Assembly (NCBI GenBank): GCA_937877595.1
Contig: CALFIY010000101.1
Coordinates: 1 to 43,371 of the forward strand
DNA length: 43,371 nt
Reading direction: 5' to 3'
DNA from: an uncultured Prevotella sp.
GTDB lineage: Bacteria; Bacteroidota; Bacteroidia; Bacteroidales; Bacteroidaceae
A program made the translations under genes and the position numbers. Of this stretch, positions 1-7,723 are shown piece after piece; the first letter of the stretch is position 1, and every line of letters starts with the position of its first letter. The notes below the pieces were generated by a model. The model did not search any database. It had not been told where the DNA came from and was given only the letters and a program-made list of their open reading frames with translations.

Positions 1-1
1 T

Positions 2-355
2 GAGCCGGAGAACACCTCGCGCATGGAGACGCTCTTCCACCGCTTCTTAGAGAGCATCGCCCGCCGCCGCATCAAGAAACTCAGCGTCAGCGAGTATGCC
101 GACGAACTGTGCATCACGCCGAAATACCTCTCCACCATCTGCCGCACCGTCAGCGGCAAGTCGCCCACGGAATGGATTTCGGAATATGTCGTCGAGGACA
201 TCACCCACTACCTGCGCAGCACCGACCTCACCGCCAAGGAGATAGCCGACGAGCTGGGCTTCCCCAACGCCTCGTTCTTCGGCAAGTTTGTCAAGCAGCA
301 CTTCGGCTGCACCCCCATGGAGTACAGGAACAAACAGACTAACAGCACTGCATGA
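2..355 (+). CDS. AraC-family transcriptional regulator, C-terminal part (5' end outside window)
   Basis: The reading frame is open at the left edge, so only the C-terminal ~117 residues are present. They form a complete AraC/XylS double helix-turn-helix. The first helix-turn-helix is around SVSEYADELCITPKYLSTICR. The second carries the family hallmarks 'AKEIADELGFPNASFFGKFVK' and the closing 'GCTPMEYRN'. A methionine at position 23 could be taken as a start, but the upstream codons stay open and the protein would lack any sensor domain, so it is treated as partial. The ligand and targets cannot be told. The next gene on this strand is 236 bp away and has its own promoter, so the two are probably not one operon. 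Confidence 0.9.
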   Translation, partial: EPENTSRMETLFHRFLESIARRRIKKLSVSEYADELCITPKYLSTICRTVSGKSPTEWISEYVVEDITHYLRSTDLTAKEIADELGFPNASFFGKFVKQHFGCTPMEYRNKQTNSTA

Positions 356-529
356 AACAGAGAAAACCACTGCCATATGTTTTTGCATTCCTGACACGAA
401 CTTGCCAATGTTAAAAAATTGTTACCGTTTCGTTTCATTTTCGTAACATTGCACGGAGCGAAATTCTTTGACTTAAAGTACAAAGTGCAGGCGAATTCTC
501 CGTCTCTGCATAAAAATTAAACCATTTTT

Positions 530-560
530 TTTGTTCTGCTCTCGACTTTCCGTAACTTTG
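530..560 (+). promoter_or_regulatory. Promoter of the DUF1846 gene
   Basis: TTTG at 530-533 and TAACTTTG at 553-560 are separated by 19 bp. This is the Bacteroidetes primary sigma factor pattern (-33 TTTG, -7 TAnnTTTG). Transcription would start near 565, about 27 bases before the ATG at 592. Confidence 0.75.
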
Positions 561-591
561 CCCCCAGAAAAGAAATAATGGTAAAGAGATA

Positions 592-2055
592 ATGAAAATC
601 GGATTTGACAACGCGAAGTATCTGAAAATACAATCGGAGCACATTCGCGAGAGGATAGCACAGTTCGACGGAAAACTTTATCTGGAGTTGGGAGGAAAAC
701 TCTTCGACGATCATCATGCCTCGCGCGTGTTGCCTGGCTTTTGCCCTGACTCCAAACTACGTATGTTTGCCCAGTTGTGCGACTCGCTCGAGATAGTGAT
801 AGTGATAAGTGCGGAGGACATAGAGAAGAACAAGGTGAGGGCCGACCTCGGCATCACCTACGATGAGGATGTGCTGAGACTGCGTGACGAATTTATCAGC
901 AGGGGCTTTATGGTGGGCTCGGTTGTTATTACCCACTACGACGGGCAGCGTGCCGCTGACCAGTTCCGCCACCGACTGGAGCGCCTGGAAATACGCAGTT
1001 ACGTGCACTATCTGATTGACGGCTATCCGCACAATGTGGAACTCATAGCCAGCGAACAGGGCTTTGGTAAGAACGAATTCGTTGAAACGGAGCGTCCGCT
1101 TGTGATAGTGACGGCGCCAGGGCCTGGCAGCGGAAAAATGGCTGTCTGCCTGAGTCAGTTGTGGGGAGAAAATCACAGAGGCGTGAGGGCTGGATATGCG
1201 AAGTTTGAGACATTCCCTGTATGGAACTTGCCGCTGAAGCATCCTGTAAACATCGCCTACGAGGCTGCCACCGCCGACCTTAACGATGTGAACATGATAG
1301 ACCCATTCCATCTGGAGGCATACGGCAAGACGGCCATCAACTACAACAGAGATATTGAGATATTCCCTGTGCTCAACGCGCTATTTGAGGGAATCTATGG
1401 CGAGAACCCATATAAGTCGCCGACTGATATGGGCGTGAACATGGTGGGCTTCTGCATCAGCGACGATGCCGTGTGTTGCGAGGCTTCACGCGACGAGATA
1501 ATACGCCGCTACTATGCTGCAACAAATAAATTGGCCGACGGTGCAGACAATGAACAGGAAGTGCATAAGATACAGATGCTCTTCAACCAGGCACGTATCA
1601 CAACGGCAACCAGGCGCGTCACGGTGGCTGCTGCTCAGAAGAAGGAAATGACTGGCCACACGTCGGCTGCTATCGAATTGTCTGACGGTACTATCATCAC
1701 CTCAAAATCGACACCGTTGCTGGGATGCTCGGCAGCGCTAATACTCAATGCCACGAAACACTTGGCAGGTATCGGCCACGACGTGCGGCTGATACCTCAG
1801 AGCATGATAGAGCCGATACAGAAGACAAAGATAGAATATCTTGGCGGCCACAACCCACGGCTGCACACCGACGAAGTGCTTGTTGCACTGAGCGTAGTGT
1901 CGCAGCACGACGAACAATGCCGGCGCGCACTGGAGCAGTTACCTCTGCTGAGAGGATGTCAGGTGCACTCGACGGTGATGCTGTCGGAGGTCGACAGGAA
2001 GATATTCAAGAAACTTGGGTGTAATCTGACGTGCGATCCAGTGAGGAAGAAGTAG
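592..2055 (+). CDS. DUF1846 domain-containing protein
   Basis: This 487-residue protein matches the DUF1846 family (usual length about 500) across its whole length: the start 'KIGFDNAKYLKIQSEHI', the central 'VIVTAPGPGSGKMAVCLSQL' and the 'GLNVT/MVG' style core. The segment GPGSGK (177-182) resembles a P-loop and is a family feature, which suggests nucleotide or phosphate binding; the biochemical role of the family is not established. The start at 592 fits the promoter at 530-560. The gene is single on its strand and its last 50 bp overlap the end of the convergent DUF308 gene. The family assignment is firm; no function is claimed. Confidence 0.9.
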   Translation: MKIGFDNAKYLKIQSEHIRERIAQFDGKLYLELGGKLFDDHHASRVLPGFCPDSKLRMFAQLCDSLEIVIVISAEDIEKNKVRADLGITYDEDVLRLRDEFISRGFMVGSVVITHYDGQRAADQFRHRLERLEIRSYVHYLIDGYPHNVELIASEQGFGKNEFVETERPLVIVTAPGPGSGKMAVCLSQLWGENHRGVRAGYAKFETFPVWNLPLKHPVNIAYEAATADLNDVNMIDPFHLEAYGKTAINYNRDIEIFPVLNALFEGIYGENPYKSPTDMGVNMVGFCISDDAVCCEASRDEIIRRYYAATNKLADGADNEQEVHKIQMLFNQARITTATRRVTVAAAQKKEMTGHTSAAIELSDGTIITSKSTPLLGCSAALILNATKHLAGIGHDVRLIPQSMIEPIQKTKIEYLGGHNPRLHTDEVLVALSVVSQHDEQCRRALEQLPLLRGCQVHSTVMLSEVDRKIFKKLGCNLTCDPVRKK

Positions 2056-2635
2056 CAGAATTGCGCTGAGCAGCGCGACGGATGCTGTGTATCTTTATCG
2101 CGTTGATAATCTCAGTAACACCATATAACAGCGAACACCAGCCCAGCACCAGCAATGGTAGTTGGGCTGTTTCCATTGGTTTAGCCACAACGAAGATACC
2201 AGTGAGCAGTATGAGCGACGGTGCTATCCAGTAGGTGAGTCCGATGCTCCCCATGCGGCGTGCGCTGATGAGGGCAAGAAGCAGATTGACGGCACCGAGA
2301 ATGATGATTGCGCCAAGGACGTACATTAGTCCGCCGATGAAGGCTTTTGGTGACAGTGTGAGCACCAGTCCGAGAATGATGCTGCCAATTCCGACAATGG
2401 GGAACGTAGGCTGTGCACCGGAGATGATATTGCCATCGCGGTCGGTGATGACATATTCTGACGTGTTGCGACGTGCGTGCCAGTAGGCTATCATAGAGAT
2501 GATGCCAGAAATGAGAAACAGGGCTCCAATGGCCATGGTGAGCCAAGTAACGGAGTCGTCGGGAAACTTAATGAGCAGACCACCGACGATGATGGCGCAC
2601 AGGGCGCGGAATACAGAACTTTGGAAGATTTTCAT
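2006..2635 (-). CDS. DUF308 (HdeD-like) integral membrane protein
   Basis: This 209-residue protein has six hydrophobic segments in three hairpins, starting at about residues 8-25, 30-50, 73-92, 95-115, 128-147 and 150-170. The layout is that of the DUF308/HdeD family; E. coli HdeD is linked to acid resistance. It ends in a polar serine/threonine-rich tail. The motif 'LLYGVTEIINAIKIH' recurs almost exactly in the partial gene at the right edge of the window, so this genome has at least two paralogs. It follows the U32 gene by 54 bp on the same strand and may be its last co-transcribed neighbour. Its 3' end overlaps the DUF1846 gene tail to tail. Substrate and role are unknown. Confidence 0.85.
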   Translation of the reverse strand: MKIFQSSVFRALCAIIVGGLLIKFPDDSVTWLTMAIGALFLISGIISMIAYWHARRNTSEYVITDRDGNIISGAQPTFPIVGIGSIILGLVLTLSPKAFIGGLMYVLGAIIILGAVNLLLALISARRMGSIGLTYWIAPSLILLTGIFVVAKPMETAQLPLLVLGWCSLLYGVTEIINAIKIHSIRRAAQRNSATSSSLDRTSDYTQVS

Positions 2636-2689
2636 ATTTTCTGAAGTTTTATAATTTCCGATTTAAAACTGTTTGTAAGAAGAGAAAGG

Positions 2690-5392
2690 CTATTCGCAAC
2701 TGTTTTTTGCTCCACAGCGTGGACATACCGATTGGTCGTGGGGAAGAATGGCACCGCACTTGCCGCATCTGTAAGTGCTGCGTGCATAGTGGTAGTAGCG
2801 CCACAGGGCATAGACGATGTATACGGGAAGCAGCAGATAGCCGATATAGTAGAGCGTAAGAACGCTGAACACCACGTAGCAGGCAGCACACACGGCTGCA
2901 AGGCCTGCGATGTAGAGCAGATTGCTCACGGTGTCAAGATGGCGGCGGGTGTCTTCGACAGCAGCCACAGTTACCACAAGTATGGCCCATACCGAAGCAA
3001 CGAATATGCCAAGGTGCAGCGGCAGGGAGAAAGGATTGAGTGAAGGGTGGAAATAGAAATGTTGCCACGTAGGCGCATCGAACATCTGGATGCTGGCATA
3101 CAAAGTGGCAGAAAAGGCCACGAGAATGCAAAGCAGGGTGGGATAGGGCGACGGAATGTCGTGGAAGTGGACAATGGGGGCATTATGGCGTAGCAACAGG
3201 CGTACGGAGTAGGCGGCAGTGACCAGCACGCATAGGGCGAGGAATATGAGGAGATGGGTGTCAGAGAAGAAGTCGATGAACTGCGATATTGGGTCGTCGG
3301 GACTGACGGCGGCAAGCATCTCGCTCTGGCGTATCCATCCCTGAGTGAGTTGGTCGCGGGCCACCTTTACCCATACGGAATCGATGGTGTCGGTTGGAAT
3401 GGCAGCAACGTCGGCAATAACAAGTCGCTCGCCCTTGCTGATATAAATCGTGTCGAATGCCTCCAGGCCTGGAGCATCGGTGAGTTGTATGGTGGCTGCA
3501 CTGACAAGCAGATTGTAGTTGAGGGGCAGGACGGAGGCAGGGCGTTCGGCAAACGACGACGTGGAATCCGCCGTGGAGAGAGTTGCCATGTCTGCAGACT
3601 GGGCAATGGTCTTAGTAGAAGGATTGTAGCAGCCGAAGTTGATGCACATCATTATCAGGACTACAAACATTCTGGCAAGCACGTTCATTTGACAGCGCTT
3701 GCAGTCGAACTGTAGCGGAAAGCGACGGCCATCGGCAAGACGCAGCGAGAGTGGCTCATGCCATATGGGCTGCTTGCCGCCATGCTTGGTGCAGTAGCCC
3801 ATGGCATGTCGCAGGCAATAGCGGCACTGCATGAGCGGTGTGTCAGCAGAGCGCTTCGACTGGAACGCCGACGACTGACATGTCGGATGATGTGGGAGTG
3901 GAACATGGCATGGCGATGCAACGTCTTCCTCGCTGTTCATCAGTTGGTCAATGAGCAAGTGGCGTAGTTCGGCGAGTCTGCTGCTCGGTATGAACCAGGG
4001 GAAATGCTCGTCAATCGATATGGCCTCGGCCTCGTATGGAGTACCGCCGAGACGTGACAGTTGGCGCTGTATGTTGTCGTGCTGTGGTTTGTCGGCCGTC
4101 TGGTGCGGACAACTGATGCTTACCTCCGTGTCGCCCGAACGGAGATAGAAACCTGTCGGCGTTGCTCCAAGGTGCATTGAGATGGGTATCTTGCGTTCGC
4201 TGCTTTGGCGTGTGAGCAGACGCTCAAAGGCCTGGTCGCTGTTGCGGTAGAGTATGGTGCCGCGCTTCAGAGTGATGGGCATCTGTTGTGGAACGAGGCG
4301 GTTGCCCTCTGCACGATTGACGCGAAAGCCCTCCAACTGTCTGTTGTCGTTGAAGAAGCAAATGCCGTCGCCATTGGAGAAAGATGCAGTGCCCGCTACA
4401 ATGATGCCGTCGCGACGGATGTCCTTCACGTATCCCACATGTTCGCCAAGTGCTTTTGGCGTAAGAGGTGATGACATGTCGGGCTGGCGACCATGAAGGA
4501 AATAGGTGGTGAAACCGCGATTGAACGTCTTCTCCAACATCGGCTGGAACATGTAGCGGCAGTATCCGCGTGACGAGCGTCGGTATTGGCCGGGGTGTCT
4601 GCGGATGAAGTCGTTGAGTTGTTGACTGTAGGCTGCGGTGACATTCTTGACGTAAGCCTCATCCTTCAGACGCCCTTCTATCTTGAATGATGTGGCGCCA
4701 GCCTCTATGAGTTCGCCGAGATGTTGGCTCAGGTTGAGATCCTTCAGTGAAAGCAGATGGCGCTGTTGTTGCAGCATGTTGCCGTCGGCATCAATAAGGT
4801 CAAAAGGCATGCGGCAGAACTGTGCGCACTCGCCGCGGTTGGCAGAACGCTGGAAGCAATACTCGGAAGCATAGCAGATACCGCTATATGACACGCAGAG
4901 GGCACCATGGACAAATACCTCGAGCGGCATCTGCGGTACCTGACGGTGGATGTTGGCTATCTCTTCTACTGAGAGTTCTCGGGCTAAGACAACTCGCTTG
5001 AGTCCCAACTGGCGGAGTTCTTCAACGCGTTGCGCTGTGCGGTTGTCGGTTTGAGTGGAAGCATGAATGGCTATTGGCGGCAGATCGGTCTGAAGCAGGC
5101 GCAGGTCCTGTATGAGTACTGCGTCGACACGGGCATCATAGAGAGCGTGTATCAACTGCTGTGCCTCTACGAGTTCTTCGTCGTGAATCAGGGTGTTGAC
5201 AGTGGCATAGACCCTTGCACCGAAAATGTGGGCGTAGCGGCATAACTGGCGAATATCGTCAATACTGTTGCCTGCGGCAGCGCGTGCCCCAAAACGTTCG
5301 GGACCGATATACACGGCATCGGCACCATGGTCGATGGCTGCCTTGCCGTATGCCAAATTCTTGGCTGGAGCCAGCAGTTCAAGTTCCTGCAT
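2690..5392 (-). CDS. U32 peptidase-family (RlhA-like) protein fused in frame to a zinc-ribbon membrane lipoprotein
   Basis: The ORF is 900 residues. Residues 1-568 are a U32 protein: N-terminal 'LELLAPAKNLAYGKAAIDHGAD', U32 signature 'VFVHGALCVSYSGICYAS', then 'SANRGECAQFC', a DUF3656-type middle and the Cys-rich ending 'CRYCLRHAMGYC...FDCKRCQ'. Relatives such as RlhA and TrhP are iron-sulfur proteins needed for RNA hydroxylation rather than classical proteases. U32 proteins normally end at this point. Here the frame runs on without a stop into a second protein that begins at Met569 with a lipoprotein-like signal (hydrophobic MFVVLIMMCINFGC). It continues with an SH3-like segment (about 620-690), four or five membrane segments (about 705-870) and a C-terminal zinc ribbon (Cys876, 879, 890, 893). 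The join at about position 3688 looks like lost separation of two genes. Met569 could still serve as an internal start. It lies 49 bp after metA. Confidence 0.85.
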   Translation of the reverse strand: MQELELLAPAKNLAYGKAAIDHGADAVYIGPERFGARAAAGNSIDDIRQLCRYAHIFGARVYATVNTLIHDEELVEAQQLIHALYDARVDAVLIQDLRLLQTDLPPIAIHASTQTDNRTAQRVEELRQLGLKRVVLARELSVEEIANIHRQVPQMPLEVFVHGALCVSYSGICYASEYCFQRSANRGECAQFCRMPFDLIDADGNMLQQQRHLLSLKDLNLSQHLGELIEAGATSFKIEGRLKDEAYVKNVTAAYSQQLNDFIRRHPGQYRRSSRGYCRYMFQPMLEKTFNRGFTTYFLHGRQPDMSSPLTPKALGEHVGYVKDIRRDGIIVAGTASFSNGDGICFFNDNRQLEGFRVNRAEGNRLVPQQMPITLKRGTILYRNSDQAFERLLTRQSSERKIPISMHLGATPTGFYLRSGDTEVSISCPHQTADKPQHDNIQRQLSRLGGTPYEAEAISIDEHFPWFIPSSRLAELRHLLIDQLMNSEEDVASPCHVPLPHHPTCQSSAFQSKRSADTPLMQCRYCLRHAMGYCTKHGGKQPIWHEPLSLRLADGRRFPLQFDCKRCQMNVLARMFVVLIMMCINFGCYNPSTKTIAQSADMATLSTADSTSSFAERPASVLPLNYNLLVSAATIQLTDAPGLEAFDTIYISKGERLVIADVAAIPTDTIDSVWVKVARDQLTQGWIRQSEMLAAVSPDDPISQFIDFFSDTHLLIFLALCVLVTAAYSVRLLLRHNAPIVHFHDIPSPYPTLLCILVAFSATLYASIQMFDAPTWQHFYFHPSLNPFSLPLHLGIFVASVWAILVVTVAAVEDTRRHLDTVSNLLYIAGLAAVCAACYVVFSVLTLYYIGYLLLPVYIVYALWRYYHYARSTYRCGKCGAILPHDQSVCPRCGAKNSCE

Positions 5393-5441
5393 ATATCAAA
5401 TAATCACGTTGCCTTCTCACTTCTCACCTCTTATTACACCT

Positions 5442-6359
5442 CTATCCAATCTTGTTGATATCGAAAGGTGTCTCCTGGTAGACGTAGTAGTTAATCCAGT
5501 TACTATATAAAAGGTTCGCGTGCGCGCGCCATGTGACGAGAGGCTGCTCATGTATGTCGTCATTGAGATAGTAGTTGCGTGGCATGTCGACATCGTCGCG
5601 TGTGTTGCGGTCGCGCATGTATTCGTTGTGCAGTGTATCAGGTGCGTATTCCAAATGTCCAGTGACGTAGAATTCACGCCCGCCGCGCGCCATAACCATG
5701 CTGACACCGCTCTCTTCCGACTCTGCAATGAGTTGGAGTGAGGAATTGGCCAGAATATCCTTGCGCTTAATTTCCGTATGACGGCTATGTGGCATCTGGA
5801 ATATGTCGTCAAAGCCTCGGAAGATGGGAAGTTGTGGCTGTAGCGGCTTCTGTGGGAAAATGCCAAACATCTTGCGCGGTAGTGGATACTTTGGAATGCC
5901 GTAGTGGAAGTAAAGACCGGCCTGTGCGGCCCAGCAGATGTACAATGTGCTCGTGACGTGAGTGCGAGCCCAAGTGAATATCTGCTTCATCTCTTCCCAG
6001 TAACTCACCTGTTCGAAGTCGAGAGTCTCAATAGGGGCTCCGGTGATTATCATTCCGTCGAACTTCTCTTTGCTCATGTCGTGGAAGTCGCGATAGAACA
6101 TCATCATGTGTTCGATGGGGGTGTTCTTAGGCGTATGGCTCTTCAACTTCATAAAACTGATTTCAAGTTGAAGCGGCGTATTGGAGAGCAGGCGTATGAG
6201 GTCTGTCTCGGTGGTAATCTTAAGGGGCATGAGATTGAGGATGACAATGCGTAGCGGACGTATGTCCTGCTTATGTGCGCGAGAGTCGTCCATCACAAAA
6301 ATGTTCTCACCCTTGAGAAGGTCGATGGCAGGCAAGCGGTCAGGTAGTCTTAAAGGCAT
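5442..6359 (-). CDS. metA: Homoserine O-acyltransferase MetA, predicted to use acetyl-CoA
   Basis: MetA acylates the hydroxyl of L-homoserine, the first committed step to methionine. The protein has 305 residues, the usual length. Numbering is as in E. coli: Lys47 (LNLMPLK), catalytic Cys142 (YICWAAQAG), His235 and Glu237 (VTGHLEYAP) are all present. Residue 111 is Glu ('TGAPIETLDF'), where the E. coli succinyl-CoA enzyme has Gly. Published work on MetA enzymes ties Glu111 to acetyl-CoA use, so despite the usual name 'homoserine O-succinyltransferase' this is likely an O-acetyltransferase. The gene starts 7 bp after the PP2C stop codon, so it may be read from the signalling operon upstream. 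No separate promoter was seen in front of it. Confidence 0.95.
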   Translation of the reverse strand: MPLRLPDRLPAIDLLKGENIFVMDDSRAHKQDIRPLRIVILNLMPLKITTETDLIRLLSNTPLQLEISFMKLKSHTPKNTPIEHMMMFYRDFHDMSKEKFDGMIITGAPIETLDFEQVSYWEEMKQIFTWARTHVTSTLYICWAAQAGLYFHYGIPKYPLPRKMFGIFPQKPLQPQLPIFRGFDDIFQMPHSRHTEIKRKDILANSSLQLIAESEESGVSMVMARGGREFYVTGHLEYAPDTLHNEYMRDRNTRDDVDMPRNYYLNDDIHEQPLVTWRAHANLLYSNWINYYVYQETPFDINKIG

Positions 6360-6366
6360 AGGGCTA

Positions 6367-7113
6367 CTACTCTACTTTCAAAACACATGCGGAAACATTG
6401 TCATATCCACCGGCTTCTATGGCTGCCTCGCACAAATTATTGGCAGTGGCTCCATCGAGCAGGAGATTTTCAATGTCATCACTGGAAATCATGTCGTTGA
6501 GACCGTCGGAGCAAAGAAGGTAGGTGTCGCCAGGGAGAAAATCGGAGGTGAACTCTACAAGGTCAAGGTATGATGTCTTGCATCCCGCGCCAATGCAGTT
6601 GGTGATTACATTGGAGTGCTTGGTCTGTCCCATCATGTTGTTGAGAGAATGGTCGGTGGACAGTTGCTTCAGTTGCTTGTCTCTCAGGCGGTAGAGGCGG
6701 CTGTCACCACAGTTCATCCAGAAGTACTTGCCTTCGTAGTAGACTATTCCCACCAGTGTGGTGCCCATTTCGTTAAGGGTCGGGTCAACATGGCCTTTGG
6801 ACTCAATAATCTTATTCATGGAGTTAAGCCAAACTACCATCATCTCATTGAACTCGCCCGAGGAGAGACCGTGTGGAAGGTCGCCAATGAAGAATTGCAG
6901 GTTGGCAAGGGTTTCTGCGCTTGCCACCTCACCTGCGTTGTGACCGCCCATGCCGTCGGCAAGTGCCACGACAAAGCGGTCGGTGTTTTCTGTCATAAAT
7001 TCGGTACGGTGGGCATCGCTGCGTATAAACTTGTCGTATGCCAATACCATGTCCTCGTTGTTGTTACGGATGCAGCCTACGCGGCTGGCAGCCGTAAGAG
7101 TTATTCTGCTCAT
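6367..7113 (-). CDS. PP2C-family serine/threonine protein phosphatase
   Basis: A 248-residue single-domain metal-dependent phosphatase. The metal-binding motifs are visible: 'NNNED' (Glu20, Asp21), 'ADGMGGHNAGEVAS' (Asp53), 'SDGLNDMIS' and the closing 'GGYDNVSACVLKV'. There is no signal peptide or membrane segment, so it is cytoplasmic. The ATG at 7113 is preferred to an upstream TTG at 7125 because homology begins at 'ITLTAASRVGCIRNNNED'. It is the fifth gene of the signalling operon, 31 bp after the FHA gene, and by its family would remove phosphates placed by the kinase at 11041-13992. Confidence 0.95.
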   Translation of the reverse strand: MSRITLTAASRVGCIRNNNEDMVLAYDKFIRSDAHRTEFMTENTDRFVVALADGMGGHNAGEVASAETLANLQFFIGDLPHGLSSGEFNEMMVVWLNSMNKIIESKGHVDPTLNEMGTTLVGIVYYEGKYFWMNCGDSRLYRLRDKQLKQLSTDHSLNNMMGQTKHSNVITNCIGAGCKTSYLDLVEFTSDFLPGDTYLLCSDGLNDMISSDDIENLLLDGATANNLCEAAIEAGGYDNVSACVLKVE

Positions 7114-7144
7114 AATCTTTTCCAAAAATAATACTATCTCTACG

Positions 7145-7723
7145 TCAACTCACGCTCACCTGCAGATTGATGTTTGCTATGGTGACGATGTCGCCGCTCT
7201 TCATCGACATTGGTATGTCTGGCAAGAGGTCGCGCTGGTTGAGTTTTGTGCCATTTGACGAGTGCTTGTCGATAATGCACCAGCCGGAATCGGCTTTATA
7301 GATGAGTTGTGCGTGTACGCTTGATACGTACATGTTGCCGTCGAACATTTGTTGGTATGGTCCCTGTCGACGACCTATTATGGCACCATTGACGCCAACG
7401 ATGCGTATGTCGAGTGAGGGGTTGTAGAGCGTGAGAGTGGGAATGCCCATTTGCGGTATACCAGTCGGGTTCCCGATATCGCTTTGTGTTGCTGCCGTTG
7501 ACGGATTGAACGTGGGACTAGTAAGGTCGGATGCCGCAGACGCAGAACGCTCTTTCTGCTGGTGGAGTTCGTCAACATTCACCATCAGACCACCGCAGTG
7601 GGTGCATCGGCGTCCCATGCCGACCCTGCCGCAACTGCTGCAGTAGACGAGGGCTTGGCCACACTGGTCGCAATAGTGTGAGTCGTCGTCGATTTCTTCT
7701 CTACAGTTAGGACAAATTATCAT
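7145..7723 (-). CDS. Double zinc-ribbon protein with C-terminal FHA domain
   Basis: A 192-residue protein. Residues 1-44 form two zinc ribbons (Cys4, 7, 18, 21 and Cys28, 31, 40, 43). A low-complexity linker (about 50-95) follows, then an FHA domain (about 96-192) with the phosphothreonine-binding residues: 'GRR' at 117-119, 'SSVH' at 134-137 and 'SSNGT' at 155-159. FHA domains bind phosphothreonine peptides, so this is the likely reader of the operon's kinase. It overlaps the end of the AAA+ gene by 4 bp (ATGA), which suggests translational coupling and a physical link between the two products. It resembles in logic the Fha proteins of type VI secretion or GarA-type adaptors, but no secretion genes are nearby. 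Confidence 0.93.
   Translation of the reverse strand: MIICPNCREEIDDDSHYCDQCGQALVYCSSCGRVGMGRRCTHCGGLMVNVDELHQQKERSASAASDLTSPTFNPSTAATQSDIGNPTGIPQMGIPTLTLYNPSLDIRIVGVNGAIIGRRQGPYQQMFDGNMYVSSVHAQLIYKADSGWCIIDKHSSNGTKLNQRDLLPDIPMSMKSGDIVTIANINLQVSVS

Noticed and set aside
757..1311. Antisense ORF of 184 codons within the DUF1846 gene
   Set aside because: A shadow of a well-conserved gene with no recognisable domain, promoter or start context.
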